A stretch of 64,000 nt of DNA from Pohlia nutans (taxonomy: Eukaryota > Streptophyta > Bryopsida > Bryales > Mniaceae): positions 13,793,811 to 13,857,810 of the forward strand of contig CM040085.1 of NCBI GenBank assembly GCA_022496805.1, written 5' to 3'. The translations under genes and the position numbers were made by a program. A model generated the notes under the pieces. That model was not told where the DNA came from, ran no database searches, and saw nothing but the letters and a program-made list of their open reading frames with translations. The first letter of the stretch is position 1; each line of letters starts with the position of its first letter. This document shows positions 31,728 to 45,545 of this stretch, in pieces.

Positions 31728-32261
31728 TTAACCCATTAACGCGCATGCGTCCATATAATGGACAATGAACAAAAGGCAACCTTTTTCAATACTACATCTT
31801 ATATAGTTTTTCATCCATCCAATTTTTTTTGGTTTTTGTGCTAGTTGACTATCATTTGTATAATAATAAGATATTATGATTTTTTGAAAAACAACACAAT
31901 TAGTTTATGTCAGTTTTGTTCTTAGTTCAAAAAGTGAGACCTTAAACATGATTTTTCAAAATAAGTATAATCAAATAATGGAAACCATACCACCTCCTTG
32001 TGCATGTTATTCCAATTTCATTGCAATATTATTTTAATTTATTTTGTTTATTTGGGATTTTAAATTGAATTTCAAGAGAAATCCTTGCAAAATTAATTAA
32101 AAACTATTAATAAAAAATATGATGAATTCAACCATACAGATGTGATCTTCACATTGACATTTACAACTTTGCTTTGTACATCAACTCCTTTTTTTTTTCT
32201 CATCAAACATTATATAACAAATTTTTGAAAACAATGTTGAAGCGGGACATTAAAGGCTTAA
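31728..32261. mobile_element. TTAA element, family D, inverted copy
   Basis: TTAA lies at 31728-31731 and 32258-32261. Read on the minus strand it starts TTAA-GCCTTTAATGTCCCGC and shares the interior TGTAAATGTCAATGTGAAG with 13188-13718 and 50211-50760. It is 534 bp with no transposase. Confidence 0.7.
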
Positions 32262-33587
32262 GCCCTTGTTGGACCACACCCTTTACACTATAGAGAAATT
32301 GCGAATAAAATAATTAAACTCACCAACCCTCTTTGCTTAGCCCAGCTGAAATTAGAGAAAATGCTCTGCGATTCCTCCAATCCCCTGACAGATGCTTGAA
32401 ATTTGGAGGTGCAACAGTGGGCATCTAAAGAATGTTATGTCGTCAATCAAAGTTGTTATGAGACAAGAGGTGCAAAAGCTTTTGATTTCCTATGATTGCC
32501 ATCTTTTCTTTCTGTTGTCCTTACTTTTTTTCCTTCCACAACTATTTCTTTTACTTTCATTTGCTTTTTTATTCTGAACCCTGTAACTAAAAACCTTATA
32601 AAGTTTAAGGTAGCTACACCAACAACCTTGACTTTCGGAGCCTCTTGGCTGGGGATTTGGTGAAGAAATCTTGGAAAAAATATTCAGAGATCCGACAAAC
32701 AAAGAGGATGTAGAGGAAAAAAAACGTATCATTCCGACTTTTATTTGATTTTATAAGAATTTTTAAAACTCTGGAACTATGTGGACTAGTGAGCGACAAT
32801 AGGAGGCTATGAACAACGTGTGCAAAAGAATCAAAAAACAACAAGGAGTTTTGTCATATTCCCGTTACGAGGATATTGGTCCCATGCTTCCCAATTATTG
32901 GTGCATCTATAGCTCGGCAACTGGTCCCTTCCAGTTATTGGTGTTGTTACCTTAGAATCGTTTTTTTTTCCACAACCAAAGCAGAAGTAATGAGTTGTCT
33001 CAAAAATTCCTCCTATGTGCACCCAAACTATGTTTATCCATTATCGTACCAACTAAGCATATTTTATTATTATTAAAAAAAAATTGGGTCTATTGACAAG
33101 TGAAAAAGGATTACAACATAATTTAGCATGCATTATTTAGACACTGCATGAATAAGTTATGAACTTTCAAAGTATTGTTTATAGCTATACCCAAAATCAA
33201 CCCTAGGCTCTCGTAACCTTTCATGTATCTTGTGCAATCAGTATTAGATTTTAGTTCTGCTTTTGGGTTCAAATGTAGTGATCACTTTTTAAAACATAAT
33301 CCATGCATATCTTTTTTTTTTTTTCTTAAAGGTAGTTGAGCTCTCATCTCTTTGGGGAGGATCTTAGTGAAAATGTAGCTATGGTTTGTTAGGAAAAAAA
33401 ATTAAAAAAAATAAAATCTAGATAATAACCCTAGTTAGTAGCATAGGAGGAATTTTTGTTAAAAGAAAAAGAATTAAGTCGTGTTTTTTAAAAAATAATT
33501 TAAAGCTAGAATTTAGTAAGTGTTTATTCATTCAAGATCCTATATCATTGATCTAAAGGACCACAAGAGTTACTTGAAAACTACATG
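32262..33587. other. intergenic, no gene seen
   Basis: The first ~140 bp are the dispersed repeat also seen at 10970-11110. The rest has no supported feature. Confidence 0.4.
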
Positions 33588-34044
33588 TATGTTTTGGAAA
33601 GATCAATCCGAGATGTATTGAATTTTTGATGAACATTTGAAAGTAGGTATCTTTTGACAGAACACTACTAGAAAATTCAGCGTCCAAATCAACAGAGAAG
33701 AATTGATAGTTTCTGTTGATTCAGTCGCGTTGTTCCGGTCATCTATCAACAGAAATCTGTTGATTATTTCTGTTGATTTGGTCAAATAAAAAATGAAAAC
33801 TAAAAAAAAAAAAAAAAAAAAAAAAACATGTTTTTCGCTGCCCTGATTTTTCGGGCAAAAAATTCCTTTTTTTGGCAGCCCGGCACTTCCGGGCAGCCAA
33901 GCTATACACACACGGTTGCCACTCGGGTTTGAATTCGAGACCTCATACTTATGACTCTACTCACTAACCAATTCACCACCACTAGAACTTGATGAACTAT
34001 GCATGATTTTTTTCTTACATATACACTTACTATTCTGTGTTTTC

Positions 34045-34403
34045 AAACTCAGCAGACTTTGGCGGCCGTTTTGACATAGTAGAATAACTTTTTTTTTAAA
34101 TTTTTGGACTAAGAAAAGCTGGTAAATCAAGTTAAGTTTCATGTCCAAAAATCCGTTTGTGATTTTAAGCCTCCATTCAAAAGTTATAGACAAAATTCAG
34201 AGAGGGTGTTTGAAAATATCAAAGAAAATATTCCTTGCTACCCCACTCTGAATTTTGTCTATAACTTTTGAATGGAGGCTCAAAATCACAAACGGATTTT
34301 TGAAGATGTAACTTAACTTGATTTACCAGCTTTTTTTAGTCCAAAGATTTAAAAAAAAAGTTATTCTACTATGACAAAATGGCCGCCAAAGTCTGCTGAG
34401 TTT
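34045..34403. mobile_element. foldback MITE
   Basis: Arms of ~155 bp are inverted copies beginning AAACTCAGCAGACTTTGGCG at both ends, with a short unique centre near 34225. No coding sequence. The superfamily is not clear. Confidence 0.65.
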
Positions 34404-34409
34404 TCTTTT

Positions 34410-34990
34410 TTAACCCCTAAAGGATCGTAAGGCCCCCATGCGGCTTTTAGAACTAGAAAGTGGGAAAATTCCGGTTCTTGGGCTTTGAATTGTAGGATGA
34501 GCAACACAGAGACCCTCGCTCTTTTTGAGAGCCAAATCTGTAGGTACTTCTTGATCGGAAATTCATCAAGTGAGCGATTTTTGGTGATTTTTTTGAGATG
34601 CACGGTGGGTATCTAGGCGTCACTTCAAACCCTCATATCTTTCTCTTTACACCTCCAAATTCCTTGAAATTTTTTTCGCATGTTTCAAATGATGATTTCT
34701 ACTCACAATAAAACTTTCAGAATTTTTGGAGCACTTTTGAACAATCCAATTTCAGCATGTGTACAAAATATCCCAAACAAGTTCTATCAATCTTCTCAAC
34801 GGTGGCATTTCTCAAAGATTGTGCGATTTTGTTGATCATTTTTTCATAAAAAAGCTACGTAAGTCTTCTTTAGTTTCAACGATGCCGATCGTCAGAATTA
34901 GCCCACACTAATAAGGCATTGAGCTTGCTACAAGAGCTAGTCAAGAAAACAAGAGCTAAGTTCAACACCCCCCGGTCCTTTAGGGGTTAA
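34410..34990. mobile_element. TTAA element (piggyBac-like MITE)
   Basis: The ends are TTAA-CCCCTAAAGGATCG and CGGTCCTTTAGGGG-TTAA, a clean inverted repeat inside TTAA on both sides. It is 581 bp, the same length class as 11156-11729. No transposase. Confidence 0.7.
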
Positions 34991-35344
34991 ATTGTAAATG
35001 ATTAAGTTAAAAAAACTTTCAAAGTACATAGAACTTCAACCATGGAGTTTTAAATGTTGCCCAAATGAGGGTATTTTAAATGTTTTAAGTGTCTTGAGAG
35101 TCACAATTTTGTGCTTGATGTTTTTCAATTTTGGGGATTATGTTGACAATCTTGTTTAGAGTTTGTATAAAGAATTTAAAACCAATTGGATCTATTTGTC
35201 ATGGGTGCCCGAAATTACCCAAAACTCAAAAAAAAATCACCTTTTGAAAAATAACTTTTTAATTGCAACTTGAATTGATCAAAAAAATTCTAGGCATTAA
35301 CTTAATAGTGAAACACAAGTTTATTAAAAAATTCACATCTTATA

Positions 35345-36936
35345 CAGTGGGGTACCAATCAAAATGTCGTTTTCGAATTCGCAGTTAGAAAAATTTCAGT
35401 ACTGCCCACTTTGAAAGCCTCCCGAGAGCTCAAAAATTGGTATTTTACCACGAAATGTTTACCAAAGAATTATCTTTAAGTTAATTATATGTGTGCCAAA
35501 TTTCAAGGCCAAAAGATTCGCTCATAAAATGTTATTCAAAATCTACCAACATTGGTAGCTGTGGAAAGTTTTTCACTGCTGCCAACTTTGACAGCCTCCC
35601 AAAGATTGAATTTGTTTCTTTTGCCATGAAATTCTTGGAACAAAAACCTCTTTATGTTAATAACATATGATAAAAATTTCAAGGCCAAAAGATTAATACA
35701 AAAAAAGATATTAACAATCTACCAACATGTGTAGTTGTGGGAAACAATGGGGGAAACCATTTCATTGCTACCAACTTTGACACCCTCCCAACGGTTGAGA
35801 AATTGTCTATTTACCATGAAAATTTTGGCACAACATGCTCTTTATGATAAAAACATTCATGCCAAGTTTCAAGGTCAAAAAATTTATACAAAAAAAATTA
35901 TTTACAATTGCAGCTATTGTTGGAGTCCATGTTAGAACAATTCAGAGGGTAGTGAAGAAATTTCGAGAAGATGGAACCTATAAGTGCAAACCTTGTGGTG
36001 GAAGTCATGCTAAAAAGTTTAGTGAGAGAGATGTCTGTGCTATTATACGTGTCTCAAAAACTCATCGTCGCTCGACACTCTTTGAGATCACTAATATATG
36101 TTCTACTCAAGTGTCTAGATCGACTATTCGAAGGGCCTTACATGAGAGTGGCATTTTCAGTCGAATTGCTGTTAAAAAACCTTTTTTGACACATCGTCAC
36201 ATGTCTCAACGATTGACATTTGCTCAAAAGTATTGTGGGTGGACTATAAAAGAATGGGAGAGAGTTGTTTGGACAGATGAGTCTACCTTTGAAGTTGGAT
36301 AAAATTCTAGACAAGTTCATGTTTGGAGAAATCCATATGAGCGCTATTCATCAAGCGCTATCCATATGAGCGCTACAATATTTTTTTCTGTATAAATTTT
36401 TTGACCTTGAAACTTGGCATGAATGTTTTTATCATAAAGAGCATGTTGTGCCAAAAATTTCATGGTAAATAGACAATTTCTCAACCGTTGGGAGGGTGTC
36501 AAAGTTGGTAGCAATGAAATGGTTTCCCCCATTGTTTCCCACAACTACACATGTTGGTAGATTGTTAATATCTTTTTTTATTTATTAATCTTTTGGCCTT
36601 GAAATTTTTATCATATGTTATTAACATAAAGAGGTTTTTGTTCCAATAATTTCATGGCATAAAAAAAAAATTCAATCTTTGGGAGGCTGTCAAAGTTGGC
36701 AATAGTGAAAAACTTTCCACAGCTACCAATGTTGGTAGATTTTGAATAACATTTTTTGGGCGAATCTTTTGGCCTTGAAATTTGGCACACATATAATTAA
36801 CTTAAAGATAATTCTTTGGTAAACATTTCGTGGTAAAATACCAATTTTTGAGCTCTCGGGAGGCTTTCAAAGTTGGCAGTACTGAAATTTTTCTCACTGC
36901 GAATTCGAAAACGACATTTTGATTGGTACCCCACTG
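35345..36936 (+). mobile_element. Tc1/mariner element with ~560-bp inverted repeats
   Basis: It is flanked by TA (35343-35344, 36937-36938). The ends are CAGTGGGGTACCAATC and its complement. Arms of roughly 560 bp (35345-35905 and 36375-36936) are inverted copies, each with three motifs close to GCCAACTTTGACAGCCTCCC spaced ~180 bp. A truncated transposase gene lies between the arms. Confidence 0.8.
35835..36302 (+). pseudogene. Tc1/mariner transposase, N-terminal half
   Basis: The frame shows an HTH DNA-binding part (IAAIVGVHVRTIQRVVKKF and VSRSTIRRALHESGIF) and the first catalytic Asp in ERVVWTDESTFEVG, typical of Tc1. A TAA stops it at 36300, where the family would normally read a lysine. 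The frame then continues (RQVHVWRNPYERY) before running into the right arm. The second Asp and the third acidic residue are missing, so it is an internally deleted remnant. Confidence 0.85.
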
Positions 36937-37689
36937 TACAATAATTGTATTCAACAAATATTGTATCAAAAAGGGCTTACTCAAAAGTGGAAAATGGTTT
37001 GAAATCATGATTCATGGTTTCGAGAGTTAATTAATTATTTGGCATCAATATACCAACCTTGCCCTATTGCTATGGTATAATAACATTCCAAAATCTTATA
37101 AACATACGAAGTCGAGTCTAGAAATTGCAAAAGATTCCAAATATTCCTGAAATATTCCAATGGATTCCAAAATATTCCAAAATATTCCAAAAGATTCCAG
37201 ATTCACTAAAATTCTGTTGATTTGGTCATTGACTCATTGCACTATTCAAATCAACAGAAAGTAGGTAACAATTTGTTGATTTTTACAAAAAGTTTAAAAA
37301 TTAGTGAAATCGGTCATAGCAGTGCCCGAAACAACAGAAATCAGTTGATTTTCTATTGATTTGGTCACGATTTTCTAGTAGTGCGAAGCCATATTGCGGA
37401 CTTTTAAGAATCGGAGACGATGAGGTCGAACTGAAACGCTCCGTGTTTTGTGGTGAGGGGAGAAGGTTTGGCAAAGAAGTTAGGCGCATGGAGTGTTGCG
37501 TCCACTTCTATGCAAGGAAGATGTTGTGATTGAAGTCTGTTTGTGTGTGCAAGGTGTATGCGGACTAGCGATGGGTTGGGCCATCATTCAAGCAAGAGAC
37601 GGTGTGTTGAAAGGACACGCTGGGGTGTCCTTACTTCCAGATCTGTTCTCAGATCTAGATCTGATAGTTAGCTCGAGGGTTAAGGTGTA

Positions 37690-40600
37690 GTGTTGCGCCA
37701 TAGATTTATGGTAAGTGTTGGACCAAGATCAAGTGTTGCATCATTTGCAGAGAGCAGGCTGGGCTATTCTCTCAACATCACCGCTTCCTTGACTAGTCTA
37801 GCATTGCCTTGCACACGACAAAACAAATCTACAATCACTAATCTTCCTCGCCTGAATCCGACTCTCCCCGAACCACACCAACCAACACATTCTCCACAAG
37901 CAGGTTTGCATTCTTCCCTTGCATTCTTTTATTATTTCTTTGCTTTTATATTATGGAGATCTATGCCACGCTTTCTTTCTGCAACCTTTCTCACGCTACT
38001 TACATCACTATCTCCTCTACGCACCGCATATCCCCACAGAGTCTTTGCCACAACTCTAACCAAATCTTGCTAGTAAGTGTAACTGCGCTGCCGTAGGAGC
38101 GCCTTGGTAGCAAGGAAAACAACAAAACGTCTCGTATTTCAAGACAATGCCCAGCAACGTGTCTACGTTACCAATGCGGTAACAGGGAACCTTGGCATCA
38201 CCGAAGTCCACACCAACCCTGCTACAGCCAAAATCAGCATCATATGGACATCAAATATCTTTGTTTTTTTAAGATTACTAACCACCATTATTGGTTGTTT
38301 TTCAGACATGGAGGAAATCATACCAACATAGGTGACGATGGAACCAAGAATAAAGATCACAGGAAAAACAACATGGACAAAGAGCAGCAGCAAGCAGCGC
38401 AGCGGAACAACAGTATGCACTAGCAACAGCAGCCCAACAAAACTACCACAACCACAAGCGAGGAAGAACGTCATAGAAGCCGCACCTACAAGACGCGGCA
38501 ACCAAGACGGAAGTTCCACAAGATCACAGACGTAAGGAGATTGTGCAAACGCTGCAGACACACCCGGCGTGACCAAGGGAAACGGCTACATCGATCCGAA
38601 AGCACAAGTAAGTAATACCATCATCTCTCACCATATGAATTACTACACTAACAAATGTGTTTATAAAACACAAATGTACAGGCAGTCAAATTGCAGGCAG
38701 CCATCAAAAGTCAACTCAATCAGACATGAAGGGACCACCAAGCAATCAGCACAGACCAAGGTCTGGGCTACAACAACCACGAATCCCGTGTGCCCTTGGC
38801 AACCCTTCAACGACAAAACAGTAGAGAAAGATCCCATTCACAATGAAGAATCCAAGAACCGAATTTGTGACGCTGGCAGCTGCACAATGGAGACTCCCTC
38901 AAAAGTCAAGCACAATCGATCAGAAGGCCAGCAGGAAGTCACTGCAAACAACACCCGGAGTCAGCAACGTAAGCTGAAGCAGAGCAAAAGGATAGCAACG
39001 ACAGTCGAATACCAAAGGGCAACGACAACAAACATCAAGACAACAAATACTGCAAGGACCACGGAAGAAGACTTGGGCAACGTCACTACAAGAACAGAGG
39101 CCGATGCCAAAGCACGAAGCGACACGGCAACAAAGGACACAGAGTTCGCAGTCCCCTACAACAACGAAGCCATACCAGGAAGGGAGCGCCGAACAATTGC
39201 GAAGAGCAAACCCAGGAGCAACACCGATGCCAACAACGGAGGAGCGACTTCGTCGTCAGCAGAAAAGTCAAGGCAATCACCGACATTGAAGTTGAACGTT
39301 AGGGTCTTAGGGAGGTGCGCCCGAGACAACGTCGAGCTTCCAAACACAAGAACATGGAGGCCACGAGCATAACATCAGCCATAGCAAGTGAGCCTTGGGG
39401 GTCGCAGCACAAGATTTATACGAAAAATCTTAGGGCAACCACAAAAGTGAAGAGAAAGCAGGAAGACCGAAGTCGCCACCACCGAAACCCTAACAGAGAC
39501 CAAGCTACGCTGTCTCCATCAAAACACCACCACGACAGAAATCATCACCCAACCTCAACAACATTCCACAAGTATATAAGAAGGCTGCAGTTGCTCTCTC
39601 TCAAACCCACCGGCCCTGTCCTACACTCTCTCTCTCCTCCCATACTCCCGTGCACTTGGCACAACTCTCGTGACTCTACATTCTTTCCCCACAACTCTTT
39701 ATCTTCTGCACGTTTCTGTAGCTAGTAGATTCAGGAGGAGACAAGCAAGGTCGCCAAACCCTGGAGCTCACAAGGAGGCGGTCCTGAGGAGGTGGAGCAC
39801 AACACGATAGTACCAATTACCGGAAGGAGGAGCGAAGCAACGGCGGGACAAAGAAGCACGCTTGAAAAGGAGGAACGAGTCTGCAACAGCACACAACCAA
39901 TAGAAGGAGAAGGAGAGCCCACTCGTACTACAGACGATCGCCGCAAGCCAACTGTTCGAGAAACCGTTCACCACAGCTCTGACGAGCTCAAGTAAGCAAG
40001 GTGAAGTGGAGGACCGCCCGCAGCAACAAGGAAGACTGGAGGAGCGAAGACTTCAACGACACAAGGAGCTGTGGAGGCGACAAGCGACTGGAGCACTTGG
40101 AGAAGGAGCCACAAGGCGTCGCCGACTCACCCTCAACTGGAACCACAACACTCGATGCCGCAGCCCAACTGACAGTCACGTATCGCCCACGCTGCGAAGC
40201 CATCTCTCAGGTTTTTTCCACTGTACTAGTATTCTCCAAATTATCACCGTTATTGCTTATTATGAAAGCAAAATTTACTGTATATTCATTATTATAAATA
40301 GGGAAATGGCCCATAGTAATGTCCACAATGTATGTTGTATGTATCTAGTATATATATCTTTGTGTCTTATCATAACTAAGCAACGTAGGACTAGAAACCC
40401 CACCAATAACCACTTAGATGACATGTACGTTTGGTCCAATTTGTATGTAACCAAACGTAACATCACAGACCATTTTTCCATTACTTTAACTCTCTATAGA
40501 CTAAAAGATTTTTGTCTCATTCTTGTTTATACCAATAGCTTAGGCTATGACATGAATCTTTGTCTATTGCACAAAAACCACAAAATCTTTGATAGCAAAA

Positions 40601-40746
40601 ATAAACTAAACATCTTCTTCTCAAAAGTCATACTCCGTGCGGCCCCACAAATTAAGTTGTGGGGAGGAGCAGACTTTGAGGTGATAAGAAGAAAATCTAC
40701 TTCTAAATTCTACACTTTTTTGACAAAATACACTTGTCTTTTCAGA
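37690..40746 (+). other. 5' region of LINE copy 2
   Basis: It aligns in patches with 31300-27309 of copy 1, for example around GCTCCG and GTGGTGAGGGG near 37440, and the hairpin block at 40643-40664. It is Thr/Lys/Arg-codon rich and carries several open frames (38569-39372; 40006 running into ORF1) with no recognised domain. The 5' halves of the two copies have diverged much more than the ORFs. Confidence 0.45.
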
Positions 40747-43169
40747 ATGTCACAAAGGCCTTCAACCGCTACGTCCGCCCAAAGATACAAAGATAAAATC
40801 TTAGCTCTAACAAACGATCCCGATGTAGAAATGTTCGTCACACAAAAGCGTTCTTCTACTGTCACAAAAGGAACTACAAGCCAAAAGAAGGCCAAAGGCA
40901 AGTCAAACACAGTTTTGAAACGCCCTCCCTTTTGGCTTGGGTTCCAAGCCATGAATTGGACCAATAGAGGGAAGGGTTTACCTATGGATGGCAAAGAACC
41001 AGTCTCAATCCTAGTAAAGAATGGCATGCCGAAAAGGAAACATATGATTGTCAACATTGCACCTCTGGGTGAAAGCACACTACGGTTGTACGAATTTGTA
41101 GTCACAGCATAGTTTCAGGGCATAGTAAGGGTTTAAACCCAAATTCCCCCTAATTACTTATATTTTATGTCAAAATAATAAATAGGCATAGTCTTACATC
41201 CTGCATACATTGAAGATTGTACAAGAAAATTTGATTTGCATGCAAAATATGCATCATTATGAGTACAAAATGTCAAAGTTTGTACCGTCACAGATTCAAG
41301 TTTACATGTTTGTACTCATTTTGTCAACTTAAACTTTTAATCCTTACATTTGAAAGAGTTTTAGGTAATCTTCTACTCTTTAACTACCATGCCTTACTAT
41401 TTGATTATACTAAATGTTAGTATATAGTTGAAAAACTTGAGAAATATGGGATTTTTGTTGGGGCCCCAAACATGAGGTCAATGTCAAATTATTTGAATTT
41501 TTTTTTGGAATTCAAGTATAAGACTTAATGGTGCAGAGGGGCCAAAAATTTAATTTTGATGGAACTAAAATTTTCACTTCCATTTGGCACATCAAAGAAT
41601 TTTGCCTAAAAATAAGCTCTGGCCCTTCAAAATCCTCTATAGATTCCTTTCTGTACAGGTGTGTACTTGATTTTGTACTATTTGTATGTTTTGTACAATA
41701 TGGACCAATCATCACCTTCCGTGTGGCATTCGAATCGGAATCCACCTGACGTGTCGAGCAATCTATGGTGTTGTAGGTCGGTGCTGGAATATTGAACGAT
41801 GTGCGTTTTGTACAGTTTGTACAATTTGTACTTGGTTTGTACTGTTTGTACAGAACGGCCGGGGAGGCGACCGTAGTGTGCGATGGCCCCTCTTGCTTTC
41901 CTTTCGTCATCCAAGAAGAATGGCCAAACTCTAGAGAGGACTTAAAAGAAGGTCAGCATTTTAATCTCACATAAATTCCTTCAGATGTCGAAGTGGACAA
42001 GTTTGGTTTCTCTTTGGACTACCAAGTGGCCATTCACTTTGAAATGGGTAAGATTGAGTGGCCAAAAGACACTATCATGGTCTTAGTAAACCGCAGGCTT
42101 AAAGAGATGGACATTGAGCTTGAAGATGAAATTGGAGAACCCATTGGCCTTATGTGCTACCATAAGAGCACAAATTGGAGTGGGGTTATCAAGTTACACT
42201 TGAAAACCCCTGAGATCAATTGATGGGATTGGGCTTCTCCAAGGGCTTCGAACATTTATCCTCAAGCTTGATGAAGGTAAACTCATGAGAGGGAAAGTTT
42301 GCAAAACATATGACTCCTTAGCTCTCAACAACCTTCTATCTGTCAAAATCACTAGTGAGCAGCTTGAGATGAAGGAGTGGTATGTGATGTATGAGACTAT
42401 AGTAAAAGAAAGCTTCCAAAAGGGGGTTGAATTTGAAATTACAAACATACAAAAGAAAAAAAAATATATGTTTGCTTGGGTAGTTGCATCTTCATCTGAA
42501 CAAGCTAAGAAGATGAGAGAACACAAATTTACTTTCAACAATGAAATTTTAGAGGGGAAATTAGCAGACCGCACGCGCGCATTGGTAGATGACATAGCAA
42601 AGAAGAACGCCCTCATCCTCATCGCCAAGAACCTCAACAAGGTCAAGAGCATTGAGGAAATAAAGAAGAGCATTGGAGAACACATGGGGCCTAAGAACGC
42701 TGTCAACTTCTTCTTCAAGCTAGACAACAAGAACGGCAAGCACCTTGGATCATTCAACATCCAATGCCTCAACGCGACGGTGTACAAACAGTTTGTTAAG
42801 AAGTCAGCAAAACTTCTTGGTAAACATGTAGAATTCACTCCTCATCCTAGGAGTCTTGATGGTGCCAATGCACCTAGCGCATTGGAACTCACTAGGCTAG
42901 GGTTTAGTGATGTGAACACTGCCCTTGCCAACACCATAGAAGCTCTAACGAACATTCCTCTAAAGGAAAAACTTCAAAAAGACTTCTCCAAGGAAATAGC
43001 AGGAATTAGAGAAGAAATGTCGACCTTAAAACAAGACTTAAGGAGTGAGCAAAAGTTAATTGCAGAACGAGTAGTGGGAAAATCCTCATCTAGCCTCAAC
43101 AAACAGATGACACTCCTCAAGAAGCAACTAGCCCAAACTATGCAATGCCTTAATAATGTCCACACATGA
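40747..43169 (+). pseudogene. LINE copy 2 ORF1, interrupted
   Basis: It starts MSQRPSTATSAQRYKDKIL and aligns with copy 1 ORF1. It is split by the 823-bp insertion (41067-41889), has a CAA-to-TAA stop at 41972, a 4-nt insertion near 42218 (AATTGATGGG), and then reads cleanly from MRGKVCKTYDSLALNNLLSV (42285) to 43169. The C-terminal part keeps the coiled-coil heptads (EIAGIREEMSTLKQDLRSEQ). Confidence 0.75.
41067..41889. mobile_element. 823-bp TIR element inside LINE ORF1
   Basis: The left end is GGGTGAAAGCACACTACGGT. The right end, inverted, is GGGCCATCGCACACTACGGT. CTCT flanks both sides (41063-41066, 41890-41893). Comparison with copy 1 shows ORF1 resuming directly after it, so the insertion boundaries are well set. 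It contains at least ten TTGTAC words, clustered near both ends. The tips share CACACTA with the elements at 4129 and 45546. Confidence 0.7.
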
Positions 43170-43249
43170 GCATCCAGCGAAGCAGAAATGGACACGTCAA
43201 ACTAGCTTGGTCAAACAACGCACCACCAAGAGTATACATATATATTATA

Positions 43250-43850
43250 AAACCTAGTAAAAAACCAAAAAATCCAAAAAACAAACACCAAAATATCAAA
43301 CAAACTCTAAAAATAATAATTTTTTAAAAAAAATACCAAAAAATAATTATAAACCTATCCCCTTAAAAACCAACAAAAAACATAACATAAATACAATATA
43401 TATTTATACTATCTTAAAAATAAATAAAAAACACACATTCGAACCATCTTACAAAAAACAACATATAAAAACCAACAAACCAACCCAAAAAATACCAAAA
43501 AAATTGAAAAACAACCCTAAAATTTACCAACATCAAACATTTACCACCATAGTAAACCCTAAGTGGCCTCGGCCAAAAAACACATACAATAATACCACTC
43601 CACAAATCTAACAAACATGCACCCTCCATAACGATATATAAAAACATTCCAAATAAAACCCACCCAAATAAAACCCAAAAATGCAATAATAACACACCAT
43701 ATAGAACTCAATACCAAACACATAAAATTCAAACCATTAACAAAATAAATAAAGAGCCTGTAAATCCCCTCAAAAAAATCAACAAAAACACCTTCCTAAC
43801 AAAAACAAAAGTACCACCATAACAAACTATAATAAAAATAACCATATCTC
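43250..43850 (+). other. A/C-rich spacer between ORF1 and ORF2 of LINE copy 2
   Basis: Extremely A/C-biased with almost no G. The exception is GTGGCCTCGGCC near 43562, matching the island in the copy 1 spacer. No gene. Confidence 0.45.
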
Positions 43851-43854
43851 AAAA

Positions 43855-45545
43855 CTTCTACTACTCCTTTGTGGTGACATCAAATCCAACCCGGGACCAA
43901 TGCCAAACATACTTAAAACGCACCCACCATCACATAAAAATAGAAGCAAAACATATTTCATACCATGCACAATAAAACTACACCCAGAATATCAACATTT
44001 AGCAAAAAAGTTTGCACCTTGTTTAAAAATAACACACCCAAATCATCCAAAAACAACTACAGATTATCCACACCTCTCAAAATACATATATGAAAACCAA
44101 CACCACCCACCTCCTCGCATGCTATATGCACTCATTACCATGATAAGCCCACTACTAGAAACATGTGACCATCAATTAATACAAACACCTGACCCAGACT
44201 GGACAACGATACTCCTTAAAAAAATGGCACTTCTTCAAAATCTACCCGAACGACACATCTCAAACCTACACCCATACACCCAATTTAAAGACACCAACCA
44301 AAATTTAGTTAACCCCCCTAATACCATTCACAAACAACTATATGATTTTATCAAACAAAACGATAACCCACTAAACCTTCAAATACTAACAAACAAATTC
44401 CCATTCCTACCCGAAAATCTACTAATAGAATCTCTCAAATGTAATGAACCTATACATGAATACTCACACCCACCCCCATTACCCAATATACGAATACCAC
44501 AAACCCAAGAAATACAAACAACAAACCACAACACACATATTATTACATGGAATGCCTCATCTTTAAACACAGCTCTACCAAGCCTACAAAATTTAATCTC
44601 AAACACCACAACCAATCCAACAATTATCACAATACAAGAAACTAAACTAACCGCAACAAAATCAACAAAATATATACAAAACATATTCCCGAAATACAAG
44701 TTAATTTTTAACAACACACATGCCTTAACAAGATGTATGCAACAAAGATTGCCGTATACCCCTGCGAGAGGCGGACTCCTCACACTAATAAATAATAAAT
44801 ATGCATACCCAGGAAATATCACCAAAATCCCTACTCCAGCAGTAATCTCACCATATTTACAAATTATACAAATAAAAAACACACCATTTCAACCTTGGCT
44901 AATTTTACATATGTACATGCCTTCCCACTTAGAAGATATTCAATATATTACAATAATACAACAACAAATAACACAACAAATCATAGCACATCCAAACCAC
45001 ACATACATACTATGTGGTGATTTTAACAGAGACATAGCCCTTATAGGAAGACAAAACGAATTGAACATAACACCTCCGCAAACAGAAGATATAGAATGGC
45101 GTGCATTCACAGACACTCTACATTTAACTTACATTCCAACAAATAGCACATTTACCAGATAAGGTGGACAAAACTACACTCAAACAAGCTTAATCGATGG
45201 ATACTACATCAAAACTCCCAATAATACATTGTACACTTCAACCACAAACCACGACTACAACCTAAACTCAAACCATTCACCAGTCACCCTACAAATACCA
45301 CCAAACACATTACTAGCTCGTCCCACACAACCAAAAACAAACAAACCACCAAGGATTCTAAATCCCATCCCACAAGATAACATTGAAAAATACAAAACAC
45401 TATTTTTTGAAGAAAATTCACTTCAAATAAATGAACTCACTACAATGTTGATGAATGAACAATTAACAAGCAATCAATGGCAAACATCTTGTACAAACTT
45501 AGACCACTTAATACAACAAATATCAGAAAAAATTCAAGAAACTTG
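43855..45545 (+). pseudogene. LINE copy 2 ORF2: 2A-like leader and APE endonuclease
   Basis: The leader reads LLLLLCGDIKSNPGP, with the consensus Glu changed to Lys, then Met 43900. The endonuclease motifs are HIITWNASSLN, TIQETKLTA and YILCGDFNRDI. The final motif is NSNHSPVTL, with the catalytic Asp of SDH changed to Asn. A CAA-to-TAA stop lies at 45160. The frame then resumes and runs to the MITE at 45546. The open part 43900-45162 is 420 residues. Confidence 0.8.

Larger units (their letters stand above)
33663..37383. mobile_element. non-autonomous CACTA (En/Spm) element
   Basis: Both ends read CACTACTAGAAAAT in inverted orientation. Subterminal regions hold at least ten copies of ATCAACAGAA / TTCTGTTGAT in both orientations, as expected for CACTA transposase-binding repeats. 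No TNPD-type transposase is present. Nested inside are a foldback (34045-34403), a TTAA element (34410-34990) and a mariner-like element (35345-36936), so the CACTA itself is about 1.2 kb. The flanks are GAA and CGAA, not a clean 3-bp duplication. Confidence 0.8.

Noticed and set aside
33603..37383. CACTA element as an independent neighbour of the LINE
   Set aside because: The matching flanks at 33588 and 49020 put it inside the LINE; the alternative needs the long match to be chance.
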